Part shown: positions 7,755 to 16,105 of the stretch, piece after piece
Layout: each line of letters starts with the position of its first letter
How positions within the stretch are numbered: position 1 is the stretch's first letter
Source: Geobacter sp. UBA5735
GTDB lineage: Bacteria; Desulfobacterota; Desulfuromonadia; Geobacterales; Geobacteraceae
Length of the DNA stretch: 64,000 nt
Direction of reading: 5' to 3'
Assembly: GCA_002419385.1 (NCBI GenBank)
Contig: DIFZ01000001.1
Coordinates: 20,081-84,080, forward strand
Made by a program: the position numbers and the translations under genes
The notes under the pieces: model-generated
The model's database searches: none
Seen by the model: only the letters and a program-made list of their open reading frames with translations
Told to the model about the DNA's origin: nothing

Positions 7755-8624
7755 ATGGAAAAAAGTGACACGCTTCACGATGCAATCCTGCGTGAAACAA
7801 CCGATCGCCTCCACGGTCTTCTGGGAGCGGAAATGGAAGCGATCACAGTGGAGAGGGTAGTGCTCGGGCTCTTCTTTACCGGCGTAAAACTCTCCAACGG
7901 ACACGGCGGTATCTGTTTCACCCCCATCAAGAGCATTCCCGAGGCAGTTTGCTGCCCCAGCTCGGCAAAAGCCATGCCCGACTCGGGAAGGATGAAGGGT
8001 GAAAAAGTGACCTCTCTCTTCGACAACATGCTTGCCGGGAACTCACTGAGGAAAACCATCGGCATTGCAGCACTGAACGCTCTGTCGTCCGCGTACTGGG
8101 CCACACAACCGAAGGTTGGATACGAGATACGAACTGGTGTCGATGTCCTCGACAACATAGACCTGCCGGAAGACGCGAACGTTGCGGTGGTGGGCGCCCT
8201 CATTCCGTTCGTAAAAGTACTGAAAAAGAGAGGCAAGCCGTTCAGCATCCTGGAACTGGACCCACGAACCCTCAAGCAGGACGAGATGCCCTACTTTGTC
8301 CCACCTGAAAAGGCCGCGGAAAAGCTTCCCCTCGCAGACCTGCTGGTCATCACCGGAACCACCCTCATCAACGACACCCTTGCCGGACTGCTCCAATTGA
8401 AGAAGCCGGGCGCACGCATCATTGTCGTCGGACCCACAGCCAGCATGCTGCCTGACGCATTTTTCAAGCGGGGCGTCAGTGTGCTGGGCGGCATCACCGT
8501 GACGGATCCCGATAGGGTCCTGGATGTGATTTCCGAGGGCGGCTCCGGCTATCACTTTTTCGGCAAAGGCGCAGAGAGAACCGCCATTGAAGCAACCCCG
8601 GAAGCACTCAGGGGAGGTCTGTAA
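7755..8624 (+). CDS. DUF364/DUF4213 family protein (putative heavy-metal chelation domain)
   Basis: The 289-residue protein shows the DUF4213 N-terminal region (VLGLFFTGVKLSNGHGGICF) and the DUF364 Rossmann-like domain (VAVVGALIPFVKVLKKRG, then ADLLVITGTTLINDTLAGLL and GARIIVVGPTASMLPDAFF). The family has a chelatase-like fold and is annotated as putative heavy-metal chelation; its biochemistry is not established. The ATG at 7755 follows GAGGGA at good spacing; a GTG at 7737 is possible. It is the first gene after riboswitch 2 and precedes the TonB-dependent receptor by two bases. Confidence 0.88.
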   Translation: MEKSDTLHDAILRETTDRLHGLLGAEMEAITVERVVLGLFFTGVKLSNGHGGICFTPIKSIPEAVCCPSSAKAMPDSGRMKGEKVTSLFDNMLAGNSLRKTIGIAALNALSSAYWATQPKVGYEIRTGVDVLDNIDLPEDANVAVVGALIPFVKVLKKRGKPFSILELDPRTLKQDEMPYFVPPEKAAEKLPLADLLVITGTTLINDTLAGLLQLKKPGARIIVVGPTASMLPDAFFKRGVSVLGGITVTDPDRVLDVISEGGSGYHFFGKGAERTAIEATPEALRGGL

Positions 8625-8626
8625 TA

Positions 8627-10867
8627 ATGAGGGACCTGGTTTCTTTCTGCGTGCTTCTTCTTGCCTTTTGCCCGGCGACACAAAGTCGGGGAGAAGAAGT
8701 CGGCAACAAGGTCAACCTGGATGAGGTCGTTATCACGGACAGGAAATCCTCCGGCGTGTTCGAGCCAAAGGAGAGCCAGCCCAATACGGAGAGCACGATA
8801 ACCAGAGAAGGTCTCGACCGATTCGGCGGCGCAGGACAGATCAACGCTTTCCAGGCCCTCGACGGCCTTCCCTCCGTGAATTTCCAGAGCGCAGACGCGT
8901 TCGGCCTCAGCAATAACCGCAGCATTCGGGTAAGGGGGCAGACAAGGGTGGCATCCACGGTTGAAGGAATAAGCCTCCTCAACTACGGACTGAGTCCGGG
9001 CGTAAGTGATGCCTGGCTTTTCGACATGGAAAACCTGGAAGGGGTAACGTTGTACAAAGGGGCGGTTGCCGCGGAAAAGAGCCTCGTTCCCTACAACACC
9101 GCCGGGACCATGAACCGGACCCTGCTCAGGCCGGACGACCGCTTCGGGGTAACCGTGCGCGACAATTTCGGCACATTCGGCCTGAACAAGATATTCACCC
9201 GCATCGACACCGGTCTGCTTCCGACCAAAACGAAGCTGTTCGTATCCTATTCCCATACGGAAGCAGACAAGTGGAAAGGCACCGGGGAAAGCCGCGCCGA
9301 TATTGCGTCCTTTGGCCTGACACAACAGCTTCCAGCGGGGGCCAAGTTCGAGGTTTTCGGCACCTACAGCGATTCGAAGACCAACTCCTACCGTGCGCTC
9401 ACCTATGCCCAGGCACGGGATCTGGGAGAATACTACCGCTACGACTTCAACAAGTCGCTCACGGGAATTCCCGGTCAGGACAGCTACTATTACGATTACA
9501 ACAGGGACAGTTACAGCAACTATGCTTTTTTCGGCAACCTCGAATTCAATCTCCCGTGCAACGGCAAGCTTTCCATCAAGCCTTATTATGCGAATGAAAA
9601 CGGGTATACCCTGTCAGGTGTCGCCAGAATCCTGGGTAGCCCCGGTGTAAGGAAGTGGGTAATCGAGCACAACAACTATGGAGTGACAGCCCAATATGAT
9701 ACCCCGTTTCTGGGTACCGACTTGACCATCGGCTACTGGTATGCCGTTCAGACCCCCCCGGGGCCGCCCACGGCACAGAAGGTGTACCGGGCGGCCAATG
9801 GAGGACTGACTTACGCAGGTTGGGCGGTTCTCGCCGATCCGGTTGGAAATCATGAGTGGAACAGTCCCTATGTTTCCATCGGCAAACAGCTGGGTAGTGT
9901 CTACCTGAAAGCAGGAATCAGGTATGTCTCTGAAATGACGCCGTCAATCAACCTGTATTCAACGACCAATGTGCCGGATGTTTCGTACCCGCAAGCACTG
10001 AATTACGCAACCATCGACTCCAGAGGAAGCGTGAAGGGCCACACCATGAGCGAATGGCTGCCGAATTTCGGAATCGACTATGCCATTTCGAAACAGATGA
10101 ATGTCTACTTCAACTATGGAAGAAATTTCGGCCGGCCCTCATTCGATGTATGGACTGTCTACGCAAACAACAGGGCGGCATTCGCCGACAGCGGCCTTAC
10201 CGCTCAATATGTCTGGGATCAGGTCAAGCCCGAGATCACGGATAATTTCGATTTGGGGGTACGCTACACGGGAAGCAGGGGCCATGTGGCCGGGACATTG
10301 TTCGGAATTATCGACAGGGACAAGGGAGTGAATGTCACGGACCCGCTCCTCGGTATCAGATATACGCGCAACATCGCGGAGGCCATCGGGTACGGGGTGG
10401 AACTGGAAGCATGCCTTTCGCCCATGGAAAACCTGGATGTCTTTCTGTCCGCGTCATATATCCGCTTCGAATTCACGGACGACATCGTAACCGCTCCCGG
10501 TTCAGTGACGAAGGCAAAGGGGAACCAGGTTCCCGATGCGCCGGAGTTCGAAGCCAGGGTAGGCGCAACCTACCGGTTTTACGATTTTTCCTTCTCGCCC
10601 GTGCTGCGGTACACGGGAAAACGGTACGGCGACGTGGAGAATAGGGAAAAAATCTCCGATTACGCGGTAGTCGACCTGAATATCCGTTACACGAAAAAAA
10701 ATATCCTCTGGTGCAAGGTGTTCAGCGCAGGAGTAACTTTCCTCAATCTTTTCGATACACACTACATCGGCATTATCAATGCGTCCGACGACACCCGTCA
10801 GGGGAGCGCCTCCTACTATGCCGGCGCCCCCTTTACCGTGGTGGGAAACGTGACGTTCCAGTTCTGA
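8627..10867 (+). CDS. TonB-dependent outer-membrane receptor 1
   Basis: The 746-residue product has an N-terminal export signal ending near residue 22, a TonB-box-like segment DEVVITDRK, and a plug domain (RSIRVRGQTRVASTVEGI, then LYKGAVAAEKS). A 22-stranded barrel type C-terminus follows, closing with VVGNVTFQF, the terminal aromatic expected by the BAM machinery. Such receptors take up chelated metals, cobalamin or other large ligands at the expense of TonB energy. Its position in a riboswitch-controlled operon with tonB-exbBD next door points to a Mo/W-related ligand; the ligand itself cannot be read from sequence. Confidence 0.92.
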   Translation: MRDLVSFCVLLLAFCPATQSRGEEVGNKVNLDEVVITDRKSSGVFEPKESQPNTESTITREGLDRFGGAGQINAFQALDGLPSVNFQSADAFGLSNNRSIRVRGQTRVASTVEGISLLNYGLSPGVSDAWLFDMENLEGVTLYKGAVAAEKSLVPYNTAGTMNRTLLRPDDRFGVTVRDNFGTFGLNKIFTRIDTGLLPTKTKLFVSYSHTEADKWKGTGESRADIASFGLTQQLPAGAKFEVFGTYSDSKTNSYRALTYAQARDLGEYYRYDFNKSLTGIPGQDSYYYDYNRDSYSNYAFFGNLEFNLPCNGKLSIKPYYANENGYTLSGVARILGSPGVRKWVIEHNNYGVTAQYDTPFLGTDLTIGYWYAVQTPPGPPTAQKVYRAANGGLTYAGWAVLADPVGNHEWNSPYVSIGKQLGSVYLKAGIRYVSEMTPSINLYSTTNVPDVSYPQALNYATIDSRGSVKGHTMSEWLPNFGIDYAISKQMNVYFNYGRNFGRPSFDVWTVYANNRAAFADSGLTAQYVWDQVKPEITDNFDLGVRYTGSRGHVAGTLFGIIDRDKGVNVTDPLLGIRYTRNIAEAIGYGVELEACLSPMENLDVFLSASYIRFEFTDDIVTAPGSVTKAKGNQVPDAPEFEARVGATYRFYDFSFSPVLRYTGKRYGDVENREKISDYAVVDLNIRYTKKNILWCKVFSAGVTFLNLFDTHYIGIINASDDTRQGSASYYAGAPFTVVGNVTFQF

Positions 10868-10893
10868 CAGACGAAAGGGAAAGGATGAAAGCA

Positions 10894-11523
10894 ATGCAGA
10901 TGGACGTAAAGAAATTCGACACCATGGCCCGGGAGATTTTTGCGCCCGCATATCCTCTGATTGCGGCCCAGGCCGTTGCGCGGACCGGCATAAGGGAGGG
11001 AGTCTGCCTGGACATCGGCTGCGGCGGCGGCTACCTAGGCCTGGAACTGGTGCGGACCACCGGTCTTTTCGTCAAATTTCTCGACCAGTCTCGCGAGATG
11101 CTGGACATCGTGCGGGGCAATATCGCTTCGCGCGGATTGGAAGACCGCACCGACATCCTGTCGGGAAGCGCCGAATCCATACCGCTGCCGGACAGCGCGG
11201 TGAACCTGGCCGTCAGCCGGGGTTCTATGTTTTTCTGGGACCGGGTGACGGCGTTCCGGGAAATCGAGCGGGTCCTGGCGCCGGGCGGCATGAGCTACAT
11301 CGGCGGCGGATTCGGTTCCGCGGAGGTGAAGGCAGAGATCGACCGCAAGATGGAGGGGCGATCCCATGACGGCCCTCCGTGGCGGGAGTGGGTGGCGAAA
11401 AGGCTCGGTCCCGAGGCGCCCGGTGAGTTCGAAAAAGAATTGCGGAGCGCGGGGATTGAAGACTTCGAGATTGATCGCAGCGAGGACAAGGGCCTCTGGA
11501 TAATCATAAGGAAACCGGAATGA
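10894..11523 (+). CDS. Class I SAM-dependent methyltransferase
   Basis: The 209-residue protein has motif I VCLDIGCGGGYLGLELV, motif II VKFLDQSREMLDIV and a post-motif region SAVNLAVSRGSMFFW, all typical of small-molecule methyltransferases of the UbiE/11 type. ATGs at 10885 and 10894 are possible; the latter is nine bases from GGGAAAGG. It overlaps the radical SAM gene by 4 bp (ATGA), so the two are coupled and may modify the same substrate. The substrate is unknown. Confidence 0.88.
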   Translation: MQMDVKKFDTMAREIFAPAYPLIAAQAVARTGIREGVCLDIGCGGGYLGLELVRTTGLFVKFLDQSREMLDIVRGNIASRGLEDRTDILSGSAESIPLPDSAVNLAVSRGSMFFWDRVTAFREIERVLAPGGMSYIGGGFGSAEVKAEIDRKMEGRSHDGPPWREWVAKRLGPEAPGEFEKELRSAGIEDFEIDRSEDKGLWIIIRKPE

Positions 11524-13322
11524 ACAACGTTAATTGCGATATCTGTGAGCGTACCTGCGCCATCCCTTCCGGCGGGACCGGCGCATGCGGTAGATACGGT
11601 GAACGGGACGGCGCGGTCGCGGAGTTGTTCCCCGACAGGTACATTGTGGCCTGTCCCATCTCCATCGAGACCATGCCGATCCTCCATTTTCATCCGGGCG
11701 CCAGGTTTCTCCAGATCAGTACCACCGGATGCAACTTCGACTGCCCGGGATGCGTCTCCACCGTCATCGTCAGGGAGATGGCCCCGGACAGCTCCGCCCT
11801 GCTGAGGTTGACGCCGGAGGAGGTGGTGCAAAGAGCGCGGGATAGCGGTTGCTCGGGAATAGCATTTTTGATGAACGATCCCCTGGCCGGGCTTCCCAGC
11901 TTTATCAGGGTGGCTGAGCTTGCCCGCGCCGGGGGGCTGTACGTCGGCTGCTCCACTAACGCCTATTTCACCGAATCATCGCTGTCGAGGCTTCTTCCCC
12001 ATCTCGATTTTATCAACCTGGGGGTAAAGGGATTTTCAGACCGGGCATACAGGGAGTGCGGCGCGTCCGGCATGGCGCCGGTGCTGAGAAACCTGAAAAC
12101 CCTCCACGAAAGCGGGGTTCACGTGGAGGTCTCTTGTATTCTTACCAGGGACAATCATGAAGAAATCCGCTCTCTGGCTCGACATGTCTCGGGAATTTCG
12201 AAACGGATCCCCTTGCAGGTCATGCGCTTCATCCCCCTAGCAATGGCGGATATCTCACTGGAACCGACCATCCACGAGACGGAAGGGCTGTGCGCGGAAC
12301 TCAGGGAATTACTGGATTATGTCTACCTGTTCAATTCTCCCGGCACGGAATACCTGCACACCCCTTGCCCGGAATGCGGGGAAATCGCCTTCAAACGGGA
12401 TTTCTACGGACCGATGGGGGCCAAGCTGATCACGTCGGACGGCACCGGGCCCACTGGAAACGCCTGTCACTCCTGCTCCCGTTCGCTGGACATCGTCGGG
12501 CAACCCGCCAGGACCTTTTACCAGGAAGGAGACTTCGAGGGCGGCTATCCCTTCACGCGCGCCCTGGAGATCATCGAGGCGATGCTCATCGCCATGGGCG
12601 TATCCGAAAAATCTACGGTTGTGCGGGCATGGGAGAGTTTCCTCTCATCCGGTGACCTGAAGGGCTTTCACAAGGCCATCCAGAACCCGAAGACGTACAT
12701 CGGGATGGCGCGCCACTTCGGTCGCGTCGCGGGCGTGGCCGAACGGGGCGAGGCGCTTGCCGCCTGCCTGGAACAGCAACTGGCGAGGATTGAGACCGCC
12801 CTGGCGCCGGTGTCGTACCGGCCCAGGGTCTACTATGCCATGGGCAAACCGCTTTTCTATATCCGCGGAGGCCGCCTGGAAAATCAACTGGTGGAAACGG
12901 CGGGCGGGACAAGCGTCAACCGCCGGCTGGAAGCGAGCGGCCGTCCCGGCCGGAGCCTTTCCGTCGCTCAACTCAACGAACTGGACCCCGAGGTTATCTT
13001 CATCTCCGCCTTTATTTCCAATCCGGTTGAAGACTTCCATGCCGAATGCCTCCGCCTGGGGGTGACCGCCAGGGCGGTGCAGACCGGCAGAATCTACACC
13101 CATCCCGCTCCGGGGTGGGACTTCGGCAGCCCCCAGTGGATCCTGGGCCTGATGTACATGGCGACAACACTGCACGGAGACCTTTGTCCCTTGGACGTGA
13201 CGGCGGAAGCGGAGGCCTTTTACCGGCGCTTCTACGACATCGGATTCTCAGCGTCCGAGGTGAACCGTTCCTTCAGCAAGCCGGTGGCAGGCTGGCAATG
13301 GAACGAAGGCGGAACAAACTGA
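11520..13322 (+). CDS. Radical SAM enzyme fused to a periplasmic-binding-protein-like domain
   Basis: The 600-residue protein has two parts. Residues 1-340 look like the radical SAM enzymes of the AmmeMemoRadiSam/PflA-like group: CDICERTC at the N-terminus, the [4Fe-4S] motif CNFDCPGC at about residue 75, and a CPECG...CHSC pair around 285-325. Residues 350-600 resemble helical metal-receptor binding proteins. The tail (GWDFGSPQWILGL, then FYRRFYDIGFSASEV) parallels the binding protein encoded next (WWDRPSPEAILGI, FYKRFYDYGLSGGEY). There is no signal peptide, so the binding-protein-like half is cytoplasmic. It is coupled to the methyltransferase by a 4-bp overlap. The function is not known. 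Confidence 0.85.
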   Translation: MNNVNCDICERTCAIPSGGTGACGRYGERDGAVAELFPDRYIVACPISIETMPILHFHPGARFLQISTTGCNFDCPGCVSTVIVREMAPDSSALLRLTPEEVVQRARDSGCSGIAFLMNDPLAGLPSFIRVAELARAGGLYVGCSTNAYFTESSLSRLLPHLDFINLGVKGFSDRAYRECGASGMAPVLRNLKTLHESGVHVEVSCILTRDNHEEIRSLARHVSGISKRIPLQVMRFIPLAMADISLEPTIHETEGLCAELRELLDYVYLFNSPGTEYLHTPCPECGEIAFKRDFYGPMGAKLITSDGTGPTGNACHSCSRSLDIVGQPARTFYQEGDFEGGYPFTRALEIIEAMLIAMGVSEKSTVVRAWESFLSSGDLKGFHKAIQNPKTYIGMARHFGRVAGVAERGEALAACLEQQLARIETALAPVSYRPRVYYAMGKPLFYIRGGRLENQLVETAGGTSVNRRLEASGRPGRSLSVAQLNELDPEVIFISAFISNPVEDFHAECLRLGVTARAVQTGRIYTHPAPGWDFGSPQWILGLMYMATTLHGDLCPLDVTAEAEAFYRRFYDIGFSASEVNRSFSKPVAGWQWNEGGTN

Positions 13323-13448
13323 CTTTTCGATTGTCAACCGAGGCGCCCGCAAAACTCGGAAAAAGAAAATAATCAGTCCGATCCCCCGTCAAGCTCATCT
13401 TTACCCATAAGTCTTGTTGAGGCAATGGGACACGTGGTTGGTTTTTCT

Positions 13449-13471
13449 CCCCCTCTTAAGCTAAGAGGGGG
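13449..13471. repeat. Palindrome CCCCCTCTTA/TAAGAGGGGG
   Basis: A perfect 10-bp inverted repeat has a 3-base centre. A related palindrome made of C-runs, TTA and G-runs follows 41 bp later, which suggests a REP-type unit rather than a terminator, because no T-run follows. Confidence 0.8.
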
Positions 13472-13512
13472 TCGGGGGGAGTTATGAAGAGTAAGATAGT
13501 AACCCCTCCTGT

Positions 13513-13534
13513 CCTCCCCTTACGTAAGGGGAGG
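13513..13534. repeat. Palindrome CCTCCCCTTAC/GTAAGGGGAGG
   Basis: This is a perfect 22-bp palindrome without a loop. It pairs in style with the 13449 element, and the two together may form one REP-like module. Confidence 0.8.
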
Positions 13535-13677
13535 AACGCTTTGTAAGCGAAGTCCTTGAAAATCAACCAGTTGCTGACCTTGCGGTGTCCAGGAAAACAT
13601 GGGTGAGAACATGAGTCCGTCAAGGGAGGGGGAAGTCTTTTGCAAAAGGCTCAACCGAAATCAAAGAAGGAGGAACA

Positions 13678-14694
13678 ATGGTCCGCATACTCCGTAGAGC
13701 CCTGTTCCCGGCGTTGATTCTGTTATTAGGCATGGGCGCGTCCGCGGAAGCAAAGAGGAAAATTGTCGACATGGCGGGCAGGAAGGTGGTCGTGCCGGAC
13801 ACGATCCGCGGGGTTGTCATCACCTGCTACGGCGGCGTTACCCATGAGGTGTCCGTCATGGGCGCGGCCGACAGGATCGTCGCCCAGCCTTCCATGCGGC
13901 GTTTTCCGAATCTTCTGAAGATGTATCCCCGCTTTGCCGCCACGGAGGATGCAGGCTCTTTTGAAAACGTGAGTGTCGAGAGGATCATGACGCTCAAGCC
14001 GGATCTGGTCATCGCCGGCATAACCTCTCCCCGCGCCAACAGGAAGATTGAGAGTCTGGGCATCCCGGTGGTGACAGCCGCGATAGGCCGCGCGGATATT
14101 GACGCTCTCCTCAACGAATTCAGGATGATGGGAAAGGTGCTCGGAACGGAAAAGAGGGCCGCCGAGCTGGTTTCCTTCTGGAAAGAGCGTCTGTCGTTCA
14201 TCCGGAAACGGGTTTCCGGGATTCCCGTCTCGAAGCGGAAAAGGGTCTTTTACATGGGCTCGGAGTCTTCCCTTTCCACGGACGGCCGCCTGTGGTGGGG
14301 ACAGCATTTTATCTCGGCGGCCGGAGGCATCAATGTGGCCGCGGATATCGGACCGGCGCGGCAGGTTACCGTTGAGCAACTGCTGGTCTGGAATCCGGAC
14401 GTCATTGTCATGCACACCGACACAGGCCCCTTATCGGCGGGCAGGCCGTTTAAAGACAACCCGAGGATGAGAAACGTTAAGGCCGTCAAGGATAATCGCG
14501 TCTACCCGTGTCCGGTGGGGGCGTTCTGGTGGGATCGTCCATCTCCCGAGGCAATCCTGGGGATCTTGTGGCTGGCCAGAACCCTGTATCCGGAACGGAT
14601 AAAAGGGCTGGATCTGAAAAAGGAAACGGTGTCTTTCTACAAGCGCTTTTATGACTACGGTCTGTCCGGCGGGGAGTATGGATCGTTCTTCTGA
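13678..14694 (+). CDS. Periplasmic binding protein 1 of the TonB/ABC uptake system
   Basis: The 338-residue protein has an export signal (LFPALILLLGMGASAEA) and the two-lobed helical-backbone fold of iron-siderophore/B12 binding proteins: VDMAGRKVVVPDTIRG at the start, SVERIMTLKPDLVIAG in lobe 1 and VTVEQLLVWNPDVIVM in lobe 2. It ends with WWDRPSPEAILGILWLARTLYP and FYKRFYDYGLS. An AAGGAGGA site precedes the ATG. It probably delivers the ligand brought in by the receptors to the FecCD permease encoded near 2916. Its C-terminus closely resembles that of the radical SAM fusion just upstream. Confidence 0.9.
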   Translation: MVRILRRALFPALILLLGMGASAEAKRKIVDMAGRKVVVPDTIRGVVITCYGGVTHEVSVMGAADRIVAQPSMRRFPNLLKMYPRFAATEDAGSFENVSVERIMTLKPDLVIAGITSPRANRKIESLGIPVVTAAIGRADIDALLNEFRMMGKVLGTEKRAAELVSFWKERLSFIRKRVSGIPVSKRKRVFYMGSESSLSTDGRLWWGQHFISAAGGINVAADIGPARQVTVEQLLVWNPDVIVMHTDTGPLSAGRPFKDNPRMRNVKAVKDNRVYPCPVGAFWWDRPSPEAILGILWLARTLYPERIKGLDLKKETVSFYKRFYDYGLSGGEYGSFF

Positions 14695-14802
14695 AAATAC
14701 ACATAATATGAGTCTCATGCAAAAGTCAAGGGAGGGGGTGTGCCACTTGGGGCTTATCCAAAATATTAGAATTACAAATAACTAAGGAAAGGATTGGTGA
14801 AC

Positions 14803-15798
14803 ATGATCAGGAAAGTCAGGATTGAAGAGGCCGTCGGTATGGCTCTGGGCCATGACGTTGCGCGGGTGGTTCCCGGAGAAACCGGGGTGCTCCCCTTCCG
14901 GCGCGGATATGTCGTGCGGGCGGAGGACATACCTCAGTTCCTGGATATCGGCAAGGAGCATATCTATGTGGTCGAATCCGAGGAAAGCGAGGTCCATGAG
15001 AATGAAGCGGCGGGGAGGATCGCCCGCGCTACGGTCGGGGAGGGGCTGGAATTCGACGCTCCGGCAGGCGGGGCCGCGCGCATAAAAGCCAAACATACCG
15101 GCGTGCTCAAGATAAATGTCCCGCTTCTCGATGAGGTGAATACCATGGGCTCTTTCGCCATCGGAACCCGCCACAACTGGACGGTATGCACGGAGGGTCA
15201 GCCCGTGGCCGTGGCCAAGACCATGCCCCTGTATATCGCCGAGGAAAAACTGGCCGGCTTGGAGGAGATGTGCGGCAGCCGGGGGAAGATACTGGAACTG
15301 CTGCCGTTCCGTCTGAAAACGGCGGGCGCGGTGATAACCGGAAGCGAGGTTTTCAAGGGAAGGATCAGGGACAGGTTCGCCGAAGTCATTGCGGGAAAGG
15401 TGGCTCGGTTCGGCGCGTTTCTCGTACAAACGGAGGTTGTGCCCGATGATATCGCCGCCATTGCCTCCGCTGTCAGGGAGATGCGCGCGGCGGGGTGCGA
15501 GGTGATATTTGCCTGCAGCGGCATGTCCGTCGACCCCGACGACGTCACCATGGATGGAATCCGTCAATCCGGCGCCGAGGTCATCATGGAGGGCGTACCG
15601 ATGATGCCCGGCGCCATACTGGGCCTGGCTATGCTGCAGGACGTTCCCGTTATCGGCACGCCGGCCGGCGCGCTCCGCGGCAGCCTCACCGCCCTGGACG
15701 GCGTCCTTCCCATGATCTTCGCCGGGATGCGCCCTGACGCCGTCGATATCGCGAAAATGGGACACGGGGGCTTCTGTCTGGGAAAATATGCTTTCTGA
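14803..15798 (+). CDS. Molybdopterin-binding protein, MoeA-like (short form)
   Basis: The 331-residue protein carries a MoCF-biosynthesis domain: FRLKTAGAVITGSEVFKGRI, FACSGMSVDPDDVTMDGI and VPVIGTPAGALRGSLTALD. The N-terminal part (VGMALGHDVARVVPGE) resembles the start of MoeA-type molybdenum insertases. It is shorter than MoeA (about 400 residues) and seems to lack the C-terminal beta-barrel domain. The ATG at 14803 has an AAGGAAAGG site; a TTG at 14794 is also open. A role in Mo/W insertion into pterin, or in sensing it, is consistent with the riboswitch. It is separated from the second receptor by a 307-bp gap. Confidence 0.85.
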   Translation: MIRKVRIEEAVGMALGHDVARVVPGETGVLPFRRGYVVRAEDIPQFLDIGKEHIYVVESEESEVHENEAAGRIARATVGEGLEFDAPAGGAARIKAKHTGVLKINVPLLDEVNTMGSFAIGTRHNWTVCTEGQPVAVAKTMPLYIAEEKLAGLEEMCGSRGKILELLPFRLKTAGAVITGSEVFKGRIRDRFAEVIAGKVARFGAFLVQTEVVPDDIAAIASAVREMRAAGCEVIFACSGMSVDPDDVTMDGIRQSGAEVIMEGVPMMPGAILGLAMLQDVPVIGTPAGALRGSLTALDGVLPMIFAGMRPDAVDIAKMGHGGFCLGKYAF

Positions 15799-16105
15799 GA
15801 TACCGCGGGCACTTATCGCATCCATCCACTACCAGCGAGATTTCCTGAAATATTTCAGGCATCCATTGTGCCACCCGGATGAGTTCCACGCAAGACCCGA
15901 TTCGTGCGGCTTCAGCCTCGCAAAGAGAAAAGGAAGTCCCCAGAGTCTTCGCAAAGCCAAGCTGCATCTATGCAGCAAAACATAATCTCAGAACCTTCGA
16001 GGGACATGGCGGGAGATGCATCTTTCCCGGAATATCAAATTCGTTTCACACCGTGTCTTTCCTTCGGGAAAGTGAACTTCAACGACGAGGAGGATAGCAT
16101 TTGTC
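15799..16105. other. Intergenic region upstream of the second receptor
   Basis: No gene, repeat or recognisable riboswitch is visible in this 307-bp stretch. A short GAAATATTTC palindrome and a GACGAGGAGG ribosome site near the 3' end are the only notable signals. It presumably contains the promoter for the second receptor. Confidence 0.5.

Larger units (their letters stand above)
13323..13677. other. Intergenic region with two palindromes
   Basis: This 355-bp gap contains no convincing gene. Apart from the two palindromic repeats listed separately, it holds only the ribosome-binding region of the next gene (GAAGGAGGAAC just before the ATG at 13678). No riboswitch-like block is visible here. 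Confidence 0.6.
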
